This document shows positions 1-7,927 of a stretch of DNA of 64,000 nt, in pieces. The notes under the pieces were generated by a model. It worked only from the letters and a program-made list of their open reading frames with translations, was not told where the DNA came from and made no database searches. The stretch lies in NCBI RefSeq assembly GCF_001281265.1, contig NZ_JXDB01000007.1, forward strand, positions 295,564-359,563. Reading direction: 5' to 3'. The position numbers were made by a program, and so were the translations under genes. Source of the stretch: Apilactobacillus kunkeei DSM 12361 = ATCC 700308 (GTDB lineage Bacteria; Bacillota; Bacilli; Lactobacillales; Lactobacillaceae). Each line of letters begins with the position of its first letter. Positions within the stretch are counted from its first letter, which is position 1.

Positions 1-122
1 TTATGTATATTTTTATTATGAAATAAAATAATTATTTTCAATACGATCTCATTTAACTATCTATAGTGTATCATACTTTTAAATTGAATAATAACTGATA
101 AGTGAATATATGTATGTATAAA
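1..122. other. AT-rich intergenic stretch, nothing recognised
   Basis: Very AT-rich sequence between the window edge and the rpsO terminator. I see no open reading frame, RNA gene or clear promoter in it. Confidence 0.5.
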
Positions 123-155
123 AAAATGGAACCACTCATAGAGCAGTTCCATTTT
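123..155 (-). terminator. rpsO terminator
   Basis: Inverted repeat with arms AATGGAAC and GTTCCATT around a 13-base loop, directly after the rpsO stop. On the minus strand it is followed by a run of T, as in a Rho-independent terminator. Confidence 0.85.
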
Positions 156-162
156 AAAAATA

Positions 163-432
163 TTAACGACGTAGACCTAAACTCTTGATTAAATCACGGT
201 AACGTTGAACATCTTTGTTACGTAAGTATCTTAGTAAGTTACGACGGTGACCGATCTTCTTCAACAAACCACGTTGTGAATGGAAATCTTTCTTGTGTTC
301 TTTCATGTGACCATTAATTTCATTAATGTCAGCAGTTAGTACAGCAATTTGTACTTCAGCAGAACCAGTGTCACCATCATGTCTAGCATACTTCTTGATG
401 ATGTCGTTCTTTTCAGCTTGTGTTAGAGCCAT
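163..432 (-). CDS. rpsO: 30S ribosomal protein S15
   Basis: Ribosomal protein S15, a primary 16S rRNA-binding protein of the small-subunit platform. The 89-residue product (from MALTQAEK) has the standard length and the conserved [11 protein letters not shown] and [11 protein letters not shown] segments that contact the three-way junction of 16S rRNA. An in-frame GTG four codons upstream gives a longer frame, but AAAGGTGGG sits at proper spacing from the ATG at 432, so that start is chosen. It is monocistronic, with its own terminator, and is preceded by a leader of about 100 bases that could serve S15 autoregulation, as described for other bacterial rpsO genes. Confidence 0.97.
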   Translation of the reverse strand: MALTQAEKNDIIKKYARHDGDTGSAEVQIAVLTADINEINGHMKEHKKDFHSQRGLLKKIGHRRNLLRYLRNKDVQRYRDLIKSLGLRR

Positions 433-444
433 TGTGTTTCCCAC

Positions 445-543
445 CTTTCAAAAGTAAATATACCAGATACTGAGTAAAGCGCCAGATGAGAGCAGCGACA
501 AAACTAAGTATCGGTACCGTAGTTTTAAACTACGTTAATTATA
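445..543 (-). promoter_or_regulatory. rpsO promoter -10 and 5' leader
   Basis: A TATAAT box lies on the minus strand at 538-543, with no good -35 at the ideal spacing. Downstream, the leader contains an inverted repeat CGTAGTTTTAAACTACG at about 519-535. S15 commonly binds its own mRNA leader to block translation. Whether this leader does so is inference. Confidence 0.45.
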
Positions 544-619
544 CTACTATGATTACCTGAAAATAGCAAGGTAATATCCTTATTAATGTAATCGGAGAAA
601 TCCGAATTATATAATTCTA

Positions 620-648
620 TTGCTTTTTTAAGTTGTCTTTTGTATAAT
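620..648 (+). promoter_or_regulatory. rpsT promoter
   Basis: TTGCTT at 620-625, a 17-base spacer and a perfect TATAAT at 643-648, about 60 bases before the rpsT start. The spacing and the -10 match a vegetative sigma-A promoter. Confidence 0.75.
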
Positions 649-707
649 AAAAGTCGTTGAAATTTAAGGATTTTAAATAAAATTCGACTTTTTTGGAGGT
701 GAATTTC

Positions 708-956
708 ATGCCTGTTATTAAATCTGCTATCGAACGTGTAAAAACTAATGAAAAAGCAAACAAACGTAACGCATCTCAACTAAGCAAGATGAGAACTGCT
801 GTTAAGAAGTTTGAAAAAGCTGATGCTAACGCTGACAACCGTGAAGAACTATTCAACAACGCTGTTAGTGCATTAGACCATGCTAAGTCAAAGGGCTTAA
901 TCAAAGCTAACACTGCTGCACGTAACAAATCACGTCTAGCTAAGTTAAACAAGTAA
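708..956 (+). CDS. rpsT: 30S ribosomal protein S20
   Basis: Ribosomal protein S20, a small basic helical protein that binds the 5' and 3' minor domains of 16S rRNA. The 82-residue product begins [17 protein letters not shown] and carries the typical KSRLAKL C-terminus. A strong GGAGGTGA lies six bases before the ATG at 708; a TTG five codons further upstream overlaps that site and is rejected. The gene is monocistronic: its own sigma-A promoter lies upstream and a hairpin terminator follows the stop. holA converges on it from the other strand, the neighbourhood seen in many Firmicutes. Confidence 0.96.
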   Translation: MPVIKSAIERVKTNEKANKRNASQLSKMRTAVKKFEKADANADNREELFNNAVSALDHAKSKGLIKANTAARNKSRLAKLNK

Positions 957-960
957 AAAG

Positions 961-987
961 AACTCAGTTTTAACTGAGCTTTTTTTA
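961..987 (+). terminator. rpsT terminator
   Basis: Perfect inverted repeat CTCAGTT/AACTGAG followed by seven T on the plus strand, immediately after the rpsT stop. Confidence 0.85.
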
Positions 988-992
988 TTCCT

Positions 993-1027
993 AAAAAAAG
1001 GACATCTCTTTTGAGATGTCCTTTTTT
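993..1027 (-). terminator. holA terminator (works on both strands)
   Basis: Hairpin GGACATCTC/GAGATGTCC with an A-run on the left and a T-run on the right, so it can stop transcription from both directions between the convergent rpsT and holA. Confidence 0.8.
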
Positions 1028-1029
1028 GT

Positions 1030-2058
1030 TTATCCAATTTGATTGTCGACAAATTTCAAAGTGAACATTTGAAATAGTAGTTCTGGTGATTCAGGTGTTG
1101 ATTTTAGTTTTTCTTCCACATCAACTAATCCCAAATAGGCATCCCTTAAACTACTAAATTGATACTTACGCACATTTTGCATCGCTAGTTTCACTCTAAA
1201 TGGATGAACCTTTAGCTTTTCTGCAATGTTTCCCTGACTGTACCCCTTACGACTTAATACATTTACCTGTAGTAATAGTCTGAATTGAGACAACAAGACC
1301 GCATTGATTTGTAATGGTTCTTGATCCTCTACGATTAGGTTACGGTATAAATCAATGGCGTTTTTGGAATCCTTTTTCATTACGTAATCAATTAAATCAA
1401 AAACGTTTTGATCCAATGACTTGGCAACCAAGCTATCGATACTGTTCTTAGTAATGAGTTTATCCTTTTGACAGTATAGGAATAACTTAGGAAGTTCGTT
1501 CATTGCGGATGATAAATCGTTAGATACTCTGCCTAGTAATTCTTGAAGGGCATCTCCTTCTACCGTATAGCCATTACTCTTAATGTTGTTAGCAACGTAT
1601 GATTGGATGGCGCGATCATCTAGTTTGGTTAAATCAATTACCTCTGCATTGTTTTTCAACTGCTTGGTAACCTTTTTTCTAGAATCTAGTTTTCCATATG
1701 GTGCCATAATGACCATAACCGTACTATCAACTGGATGGTTAACATATTCAATAAAACTATCGATGTCATGATCTAAGGTCGACTTGCTACGTTCACCGGT
1801 TAAAAAGTACGGATTGTTTACAACAACCAATCGCTTTTCACCAAAGAATGGCAAACTTTCAGCATCCCCCACGGCAGTGGCAATGTTTTGACTTTCCATG
1901 TCATAGCTAGCGAAGTTCATGGTTCTTTCTTCTTTTGGAATTAATTCCACAAAGTGTTTTTTAATTTCATTAATTAAATAGTCTTCTTTACCTAACACTA
2001 GATATATTGGGTTGATATTATTGTTTTTAATTTGTGTTAATAGTTCGTTTACTTTCAT
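1030..2058 (-). CDS. holA: DNA polymerase III delta subunit
   Basis: Delta subunit of the clamp loader, which opens the beta sliding clamp during its loading onto DNA. The 342-residue product has the usual length and layout: an N-terminal AAA+-like domain beginning PIYLVLGKEDYLINEIK with no intact Walker A, a central helical lid, and a C-terminal collar domain ending ESPELLFQMFTLKF. An AAGGGGA ribosome-binding site precedes the ATG. The gene starts three bases after the comEC stop, so it is probably cotranscribed with the comE genes, an arrangement common in Firmicutes. Confidence 0.95.
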   Translation of the reverse strand: MKVNELLTQIKNNNINPIYLVLGKEDYLINEIKKHFVELIPKEERTMNFASYDMESQNIATAVGDAESLPFFGEKRLVVVNNPYFLTGERSKSTLDHDIDSFIEYVNHPVDSTVMVIMAPYGKLDSRKKVTKQLKNNAEVIDLTKLDDRAIQSYVANNIKSNGYTVEGDALQELLGRVSNDLSSAMNELPKLFLYCQKDKLITKNSIDSLVAKSLDQNVFDLIDYVMKKDSKNAIDLYRNLIVEDQEPLQINAVLLSQFRLLLQVNVLSRKGYSQGNIAEKLKVHPFRVKLAMQNVRKYQFSSLRDAYLGLVDVEEKLKSTPESPELLFQMFTLKFVDNQIG

Positions 2059-2060
2059 TA

Positions 2061-4196
2061 CTATTCCCCTTGCAATTTAAATATCCAGTGATTTCCTAAT
2101 AATCCATATTTATATGATATCATACCCTGTTTTTGTGTGTTCACGTATGCTAAATTATTATCCTTTAATCTTTTCAGTGTTTCAACACTCGGATGGTGAT
2201 ATCGGTTGTTCCTACCGGCGGAGATAATTGATATTTTGGGATGAATGAATTTTAAAAAAGCATCACTGCTAGAGGTATTACTGCCATGATGACCCAGTTT
2301 CAAATAATCCGCTTTTAGCATCGGATATTTTTGCATGATGTCACTCTCACCACTAGATGGTAAGTCACCCATAAACAGCCAACTGCGATTTCCTTTTATT
2401 GTTCCTAAGACGACCGAGTCCTCGTTTTTACCAAGGCCACTTTCAAAGGGATGATAAATGTTAAACGAAAAATCAGGTATCTTTTGGTCTGCTTTAACCA
2501 ACACTAGTTTTGTTTTATTCAAATAAGGACGGATTTTTCTCATTATCGATGGATTATTCTGCAAACCATCCCCGACAATAATCCGATCGACATTTAAATC
2601 CGCTAAGATTGCGGGAATATCCCCAGTGTGATCAGCGTCTTGATGACTCAACACCAGATTATCAAGATGGTTAATACCGATACTCTTTAGATAATTAATC
2701 GACGTTTTTTCCGACTGATAGGTCACTTTACTATTTTTTCTGCGACCAAATTGCAGCTTACCACCCGTATCAATCATGGTGATTGAATGGTTAAGCGGTT
2801 CACGAATTAAGATGCTATCACCCTGACCAACATCGAAAAAGGATACCTCACCCTGAACTGGATAGTGAATATACATAAATGTGATTAGATACATACATAG
2901 TAGCATCAACACCCTTTTTAAGTTAACCCTATCGATTACCAACAAAGTCATTACAAATAATATTGTTGCCACATACAGATTGGGTTTACCAAAATTAATC
3001 TGCCCAGGTAAAGCCCCCAGCCAATTTACGACAGTATCAAAACTGTTCAATATCACCGCCACCAACGAACTAAACCATTCGCCAATTGGGTACGTAATGA
3101 CCGCGATTAATATCATTGGCATAATTAACGCCGAAAATATCGGAATCACCAGATAGTTGGCCAGCATCGTTAGAGTATGCCACTGAAATAACTTGTAGAT
3201 AATAAAGGGCAAACTGACTAGGTTCATCATCACCGTTTGCTTTAGCGGTCTCATTTTATTCGTATAAATCAATCCGAATGCCAGAGCATAACTTAGTTGT
3301 GAACCAAACTGTAACAACATCTCCGGCTCAATTATTAAATTGACCATCAAGGTAATCGAAAAAACATCCAAACCGGTCAATCGCTTCTTTAGTATTAATG
3401 CGATAATGCCGATTTCAACCGTTAATATCGACCGCATCAATCCAATCGATGATCCGGCAATGACGAAATATGTTGGCAGAAATATCAAGGTAATCCACCG
3501 AGTCTTCTCCCTGGTAATACGGAATAGTCCCAGTATCATTTTCAATAGGTTCACGATGTAGAAGACATGCAAACCGGAAATACTAAATAAGTGAATGAGC
3601 CCCAATGTCTTCACACCAGATAGTTCGTCATTGAATGAAGTATCCATGACACCTAGAAATAGACTGCTGGCGTAGAGGTTCAAGGGATGTGGTAATTGGT
3701 TCGTGTATTTCAGCATTAGCATCCGTAAATAATGAAGCATATCGATGATTGAAAAACGATGTTGTTCTACTACACTGTTGAGCTGCTTAACCGTCAATCG
3801 ACTATAGACACCCATACTCTCGTAGTATTCCTTGGCATCAAACTGGTTAAAGTTTCTGGCCTCATCAAATGGCTGGGAGACTCCAGAAACATTGATGACA
3901 ATTGGTTTAAAATATTGCTTTACCCTCTTTGCGTCATTGCCGTAGATCATTATCTGCTTACCGGTATCAGTAATAGTGCCGATACCATAAAATGAGTCGT
4001 CACTGTACTTAATATTGTCTGGATAAATCAAAACACTTTTCGTTACCGTTTGTTGTCCTTGAATTTGATTAGCCTGATTTTGTTTATATCTATACCAGAA
4101 AACCAAACAAAAAATAACCACCATGACGGTGGTTATTTTTATTACTAACGCGTTTTTTAATCGAATGATCCGAATCATCCATAGACAAAAAAGCAA
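2061..4196 (-). CDS. comEC: ComEC/Rec2 competence DNA channel
   Basis: Polytopic membrane channel that carries single-stranded DNA into the cytoplasm during natural transformation. The product has an OB-like domain near residues 40-125, a multi-spanning competence domain (SGVKTLGLIHLFSISGLH onward) and a C-terminal metallo-beta-lactamase domain with SHQDADHTGD. The start is uncertain. The first usable codon is a TTG at 4196 with a poor ribosome-binding site, yet the same frame stays open upstream to the comEB stop and encodes a plausible first membrane helix (YIFPSISIGILSIIFFG). A start at ATT 4275-4277, abutting the comEB stop, would include it. Third gene of comEA-EB-EC. Confidence 0.9.
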   Translation of the reverse strand: MLFCLWMIRIIRLKNALVIKITTVMVVIFCLVFWYRYKQNQANQIQGQQTVTKSVLIYPDNIKYSDDSFYGIGTITDTGKQIMIYGNDAKRVKQYFKPIVINVSGVSQPFDEARNFNQFDAKEYYESMGVYSRLTVKQLNSVVEQHRFSIIDMLHYLRMLMLKYTNQLPHPLNLYASSLFLGVMDTSFNDELSGVKTLGLIHLFSISGLHVFYIVNLLKMILGLFRITREKTRWITLIFLPTYFVIAGSSIGLMRSILTVEIGIIALILKKRLTGLDVFSITLMVNLIIEPEMLLQFGSQLSYALAFGLIYTNKMRPLKQTVMMNLVSLPFIIYKLFQWHTLTMLANYLVIPIFSALIMPMILIAVITYPIGEWFSSLVAVILNSFDTVVNWLGALPGQINFGKPNLYVATILFVMTLLVIDRVNLKRVLMLLCMYLITFMYIHYPVQGEVSFFDVGQGDSILIREPLNHSITMIDTGGKLQFGRRKNSKVTYQSEKTSINYLKSIGINHLDNLVLSHQDADHTGDIPAILADLNVDRIIVGDGLQNNPSIMRKIRPYLNKTKLVLVKADQKIPDFSFNIYHPFESGLGKNEDSVVLGTIKGNRSWLFMGDLPSSGESDIMQKYPMLKADYLKLGHHGSNTSSSDAFLKFIHPKISIISAGRNNRYHHPSVETLKRLKDNNLAYVNTQKQGMISYKYGLLGNHWIFKLQGE

Positions 4197-4277
4197 TAGA
4201 CCGAGCTTTAAATCACCAAAGAAAATAATGCTTAATATTCCAATCGAAATCGATGGAAAAATATATAAATTATTAAT

Positions 4278-4757
4278 TTATTTTGGTAAATAAGAGCTAA
4301 ATTCAATTTGTTTGATTGTTTCTTCATCCAAGATTACTTGATTCAATTCGACATTATTTTGTTTAATTAATGACAATGCATATTCATCATTGTGGTAGTT
4401 TCTTAGGTAGTTAATCTTTTTGATTCCCGCTTGTAATAATACTTTGGTACAAGGAAGACATGGGAAATCAGTTACATAGATTTCTGAACCATCGGTTGAT
4501 TCACCGAATTTGGCACATTGAGAAATGGCGTTCATTTCGGCATGAATTGTTCTTAAGCAATGGCCGTCTCGCATGTAACACCCAACATCAATACAGTGTT
4601 CATCGCCCGCAACTGATCCGTTATAACCACCAGCAATAATACGTTTATCTCTTACGATGGTTGCTCCAACAGAAAGGCGGTTACAGGTCCCGCGTGTTGA
4701 AAGTAAAACAGCTTGTAGCATGAAATATTGATCCCATGGAATTCTGTGTTTAGTCAT
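4278..4757 (-). CDS. comEB: ComE operon protein 2, dCMP deaminase family
   Basis: Zinc-dependent deaminase of the dCMP/cytidine deaminase superfamily. The 159-residue product carries the zinc site HAE at 72-74 and PCLPC at 99-103, with a GYNG segment near 44, as in ComEB and dCMP deaminases that make dUMP for thymidylate synthesis. It is not needed for DNA uptake in Bacillus despite its place in the com operon. A GGGAGAG ribosome-binding site precedes the ATG. It lies 47 bases after comEA, and its stop abuts the open frame of comEC. Confidence 0.93.
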   Translation of the reverse strand: MTKHRIPWDQYFMLQAVLLSTRGTCNRLSVGATIVRDKRIIAGGYNGSVAGDEHCIDVGCYMRDGHCLRTIHAEMNAISQCAKFGESTDGSEIYVTDFPCLPCTKVLLQAGIKKINYLRNYHNDEYALSLIKQNNVELNQVILDEETIKQIEFSSYLPK

Positions 4758-4804
4758 AATTAATTACTCTCCCTCTTTTACTACTAATCATAGTATAGCA
4801 AAGA

Positions 4805-5470
4805 TTACACTTCTAAAGAATCTTTTAATCTTTCAAATGTCTTATCACCAAATCCACTAATATGTTTAATTTCCTCAATTGAATGAAAACCGTTGTGTTG
4901 ATTGCGATAATTAATTATCTTTTGTGCTTTCTTTTCACCGACGCGGTCAAGTCTTTGAAGTTCGTTTAGATCCGCTGTATTCAAATTAATTTTGACATTA
5001 TTAGCAGGATTTCCTGTGATCATATTGTTCGAACTAGCAAAAGATGAACTCCTGGATGCACCTTTTTTATTAACAACGACAACATCTTGGTCGTTTAATA
5101 CTTTGGCTAAGTTAACACTTTGTTCATCGGCATCTGCCTTGAAGCCGCCCGCTTCTTTGATGACGTCGGTAACACGGTTGTTGGATGGAATTTGGTAAAC
5201 GCCGGGATGCTTAACCTCTCCTTTAACATCAATGTATAGGTTTCCCGAAGCACTACTTTGGCTTTTATAAGAAGATGATGAAGCCACAACACTACTTTGT
5301 TCTGAATAATCTGTTGCTACATTGTTAGCGTCATTGCTGTTTTGGTTCATAATTAAAATAATAACTAACCCTAAACTAAAAGCGATGAGCAATAGACCAA
5401 TCAAAATTTTATATGCATGTTCTTCAATTATTTCTTTTATCTGCGTTGAAAAATCTAATATCTTATTCAC
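4805..5470 (-). CDS. comEA: ComEA DNA receptor
   Basis: Membrane-anchored double-stranded-DNA receptor for transformation. The 221-residue product has one transmembrane helix near residues 20-42, a Ser-rich linker, an SLBB-type domain (YIDVKGEVKHPGVYQI) and two helix-hairpin-helix motifs at the C-terminus (INLNTADLNEL...VGEKKAQKIINYR and SGFGDKTF). The start is GTG with AAAGGAGG well placed. It is first in the comEA-EB-EC operon and separated from the upstream protease gene by a terminator. A TTTTTTCGTATC element lies immediately upstream and is shared with coiA (see findings). Confidence 0.95.
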   Translation of the reverse strand: MNKILDFSTQIKEIIEEHAYKILIGLLLIAFSLGLVIILIMNQNSNDANNVATDYSEQSSVVASSSSYKSQSSASGNLYIDVKGEVKHPGVYQIPSNNRVTDVIKEAGGFKADADEQSVNLAKVLNDQDVVVVNKKGASRSSSFASSNNMITGNPANNVKINLNTADLNELQRLDRVGEKKAQKIINYRNQHNGFHSIEEIKHISGFGDKTFERLKDSLEV

Positions 5471-5483
5471 CGTTTCCTCCTTT

Positions 5484-5506
5484 CTAAAACTTAGATACGA
5501 AAAAAG
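5484..5506 (-). promoter_or_regulatory. Candidate competence promoter element of comEA
   Basis: On the minus strand CTTTTTTCGTATCTAAGTTT lies 24 bases ahead of the comEA start. The same string, with one base missing and one changed, precedes coiA. It resembles the streptococcal com-box (TTTTTNCGAATA), a -10-like element read by the alternative sigma factor ComX. Function here is inference. Confidence 0.5.
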
Positions 5507-5533
5507 GAATGTAATTTATTCAATTACATTCCT
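5500..5533 (-). terminator. Terminator after YlbL-like protease gene
   Basis: Hairpin GGAATGTAATT/AATTACATTCC with a five-base loop and a T-run on the minus strand, separating the ftsW-coaD-protease unit from comEA. Confidence 0.85.
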
Positions 5534-5534
5534 T

Positions 5535-6584
5535 TTATTTTATTTTTTTCAATGCATTTAAAGCATCACTGAATGAAGTTACCGGAATAACTTTCATGTT
5601 TGGTGCATACTTCTTCGCTGTTTTAACAGCAAGTTGGTAATTAGTCATATGTTGATCTTCATACTTAAGCACTTCTTTGGTTGGCTTAACGTATGGTGCT
5701 AAGAAATACTTAGCGCCAGCATCTCTGGCAGCGATAATCTTCTTATCGATTCCGCCAATTTCACCAACGTTACCATTTTCATCAATTGTTCCAGTTCCAG
5801 CAATATTTTGTGAGTGCCTGATATTTTGTTGGGTTAGTTGACCATAGATTTGAAGTGAGAACATCAATCCGGCAGATGGTCCGCCCACTTCACCTGGATT
5901 AACATCAATTGGTATCTTAGTAGAAACCTGATTGTCATCAGATAAAATAATTCCAATCCCAGCTTGATTAGTTCCTGCTAGCTTGTATAGTTTTCTAGTT
6001 ATTTTAATTTTTTTCTTATTACGGTAAACCGTTAAAGTCATCTTTGACCCAATCTTCTTAGACTTTACATAGTTTCTAAACTGCGCAGAACTTTTAAACC
6101 TGTGCCCGTTCAAAGAAACAATGGAGTCACCAGCCTTGATTTGATTGTAGAAGTTAGACTTACTATCAACAGCTAGCACGTAGATACCACGATATTTCAA
6201 ATAAACATCTTTTTTGGCGTAATGAAAGGCATTATAAATTGCGTTGTTGATTGCACTTTCCATGTAAACATTTTGCAGATTGATATAACTTTGTTGATCT
6301 TGGTTACCAGTTACATCGCTAATGCTTTCAATTGTTTGGTGCGGATTAAATTTAGCAACAACGTATGATGCAATTGATGCTTGTGATTCACTCACCGTGG
6401 TAAACATAAATTTGCCTTTGAACTTATCACTATGTCCCTTGATTGAAACAACCGGTTTTAAATTAGGAGCTGTTCCGGGACTTTCAATATACTTTGGTAG
6501 AAATGGAATATTAACAAAAATCGCAAGTGCAGCAATTGCCACAAAAAGTGCGATTAATTTATTCCGTCTGTTATTTTTAAACAT
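5535..6584 (-). CDS. YlbL/SepM-like Lon-family membrane protease with PDZ domain
   Basis: Membrane-anchored serine protease of the Lon (S16) family. The 349-residue product has an N-terminal transmembrane anchor at residues 9-29, a PDZ domain near 110-200 (with AGDSIVSLNG) and a Lon-type catalytic domain with Ser237 in GGPSAGLM and the dyad lysine at 281 or 282 in GGIDKKIIAARDAG. Relatives include Bacillus YlbL and streptococcal SepM, which trims a competence-stimulating peptide; no such substrate is visible here. Its ATG overlaps the coaD stop (TAATG), so it is translationally coupled to coaD. Confidence 0.9.
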   Translation of the reverse strand: MFKNNRRNKLIALFVAIAALAIFVNIPFLPKYIESPGTAPNLKPVVSIKGHSDKFKGKFMFTTVSESQASIASYVVAKFNPHQTIESISDVTGNQDQQSYINLQNVYMESAINNAIYNAFHYAKKDVYLKYRGIYVLAVDSKSNFYNQIKAGDSIVSLNGHRFKSSAQFRNYVKSKKIGSKMTLTVYRNKKKIKITRKLYKLAGTNQAGIGIILSDDNQVSTKIPIDVNPGEVGGPSAGLMFSLQIYGQLTQQNIRHSQNIAGTGTIDENGNVGEIGGIDKKIIAARDAGAKYFLAPYVKPTKEVLKYEDQHMTNYQLAVKTAKKYAPNMKVIPVTSFSDALNALKKIK

Positions 6585-7060
6585 TAACTTAACTTCTCTT
6601 TCAATGCCGTAGCAACGTTTTGTGGTACATAAGGAGTAATATCTCCGCCAAAATGAGCAATTTCCTTAATTAAACTAGATGAAACAGATTGAAACTCTGG
6701 ACGTGTAATCAAAAAGACTGATTCGATTGTATTATCCAAGTTGTAGTTCATTGAAGCAATTGAGCTTTCAGCATTAAAATCACTGGAATTACGAAGTCCT
6801 CTGACAATTACGGTTGCTCCTACCTGTTCGGCAAGATCCACTGTTAATCCGTCAGCAGAAGTGACTGACACATTTTTAATTCCTTCAATGTTGGGTTTAA
6901 TTAAACTCATTCTTTCATCATAACTAAAAACACCATTTTTACTGGTATTCTTTGCCACAGTAACGACAACCTCATCAAACATCTTACTTGCGCGCTTAAT
7001 TAAATCCAGATGTCCCTTAGTCAATGGGTCGAAGCTTCCCGGGAAGATTGCTTTTGTCAT
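6584..7060 (-). CDS. coaD: Phosphopantetheine adenylyltransferase
   Basis: Catalyses the fourth step of coenzyme A synthesis, transferring AMP from ATP to 4'-phosphopantetheine to give dephospho-CoA. The 158-residue product has standard length, the nucleotidyltransferase signature GSFDPLTKGH at 8-17, and the C-terminal SVSSSLIKEIAHFGGDI characteristic of CoaD. It starts 2 bases after the rsmD stop and overlaps the next gene by one base. The rsmD-coaD pairing is conserved in Firmicutes. Confidence 0.97.
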   Translation of the reverse strand: MTKAIFPGSFDPLTKGHLDLIKRASKMFDEVVVTVAKNTSKNGVFSYDERMSLIKPNIEGIKNVSVTSADGLTVDLAEQVGATVIVRGLRNSSDFNAESSIASMNYNLDNTIESVFLITRPEFQSVSSSLIKEIAHFGGDITPYVPQNVATALKEKLS

Positions 7061-7062
7061 AA

Positions 7063-7620
7063 CTATCCCCTCTTCATTCTGTAAATAGAAATAATGGTAA
7101 TTCCATACTTCTTTTGTTTGACCATGTCATAACCTTCTACATCGTCTTTTAAAACAACATTATCATCAGTTTCACAAATGACAATTCCATCATCATTAAG
7201 TAATTCTTTTTCCTTAATGATATTTAGTTGATCGACCATCTTTTGGTCTTTGTATGGCGGATCCAAGAAAATGTAGTCAAACTTATCATTTTGATCAGCA
7301 AAACGTTTTAATGCCATATCTGAATCCATCTTGTAAATTCTAAATGCATCCATTTCCTTGGTCATCTTAACGTTTTCTTTGATAGTCTTGATTGCTAGAT
7401 ATTGGTGGTCTACCAACACCGCACTATCAAATCCTCTAGATACTGCCTCGATTGCAACCGAACCAGAACCTGCGTATAAATCTAAAAATGACCCACCATT
7501 GAAAAATGGGCCAATCATATTGAATAAGGATTCTTTCACTTTATCGGTTGTTGGTCTTGTCTTACTACCTGGCACAGGTTTAAGGTTTCGACTACCAAAT
7601 TTACCTGAAACAACTCTCAT
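7063..7620 (-). CDS. rsmD: 16S rRNA (guanine966-N2)-methyltransferase RsmD
   Basis: S-adenosylmethionine-dependent methyltransferase that modifies G966 of 16S rRNA in the assembled small subunit. The 185-residue product has the SAM-binding motif FLDLYAGSGS at 45-54 and the amino-methyltransferase motif DPPY at 120-123. The N-terminal MRVVSGKFGSRNL is typical. An AAGGAG site precedes the ATG. It lies between ylbG and coaD, as in Bacillus. Confidence 0.95.
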   Translation of the reverse strand: MRVVSGKFGSRNLKPVPGSKTRPTTDKVKESLFNMIGPFFNGGSFLDLYAGSGSVAIEAVSRGFDSAVLVDHQYLAIKTIKENVKMTKEMDAFRIYKMDSDMALKRFADQNDKFDYIFLDPPYKDQKMVDQLNIIKEKELLNDDGIVICETDDNVVLKDDVEGYDMVKQKKYGITIISIYRMKRG

Positions 7621-7633
7621 TTATCCAAACTCC

Positions 7634-7912
7634 TTAATAATCTTCATCATCATCAACATCTTCGAAGTCACCTTCAAGTGATAGTTCACTCGAAAGTTTT
7701 TCGTAAGGCGTTTCTTCAATTTTTTTCACAATTTTTAAACTACTAATTTTTTCTTTAATCCAATCGTAGTTATCAGCATTTACATACATAACCACGTAGT
7801 GCATTTTTTGTGAGACATAATATATTAAGCCATATTTTTTCAATTGCCTGACTTGTTTAGTTGAATAAACATAAACAATTAAGCTTTTTCTGTTTTCGAT
7901 TGTATCTGTCAA
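7634..7912 (-). CDS. YlbG family protein (UPF0298/DUF2129)
   Basis: Small cytoplasmic protein of unknown function (92 residues) conserved in Firmicutes beside rsmD. It begins MTDTIENRKSLIVYVYSTKQ and ends in an acidic tail rich in Asp and Glu. The start is TTG, chosen because GGAGGG lies six bases upstream. Position between ftsW and rsmD supports the family call. No catalytic motif is visible. Confidence 0.85.
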   Translation of the reverse strand: MTDTIENRKSLIVYVYSTKQVRQLKKYGLIYYVSQKMHYVVMYVNADNYDWIKEKISSLKIVKKIEETPYEKLSSELSLEGDFEDVDDDEDY

Positions 7913-7927
7913 AAAATTCCCTCCACT

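Noticed and set aside
525..779. 84-codon minus-strand frame between rpsO and rpsT
   Set aside because: It covers the rpsT promoter and start, has no ribosome-binding site and no family resemblance.
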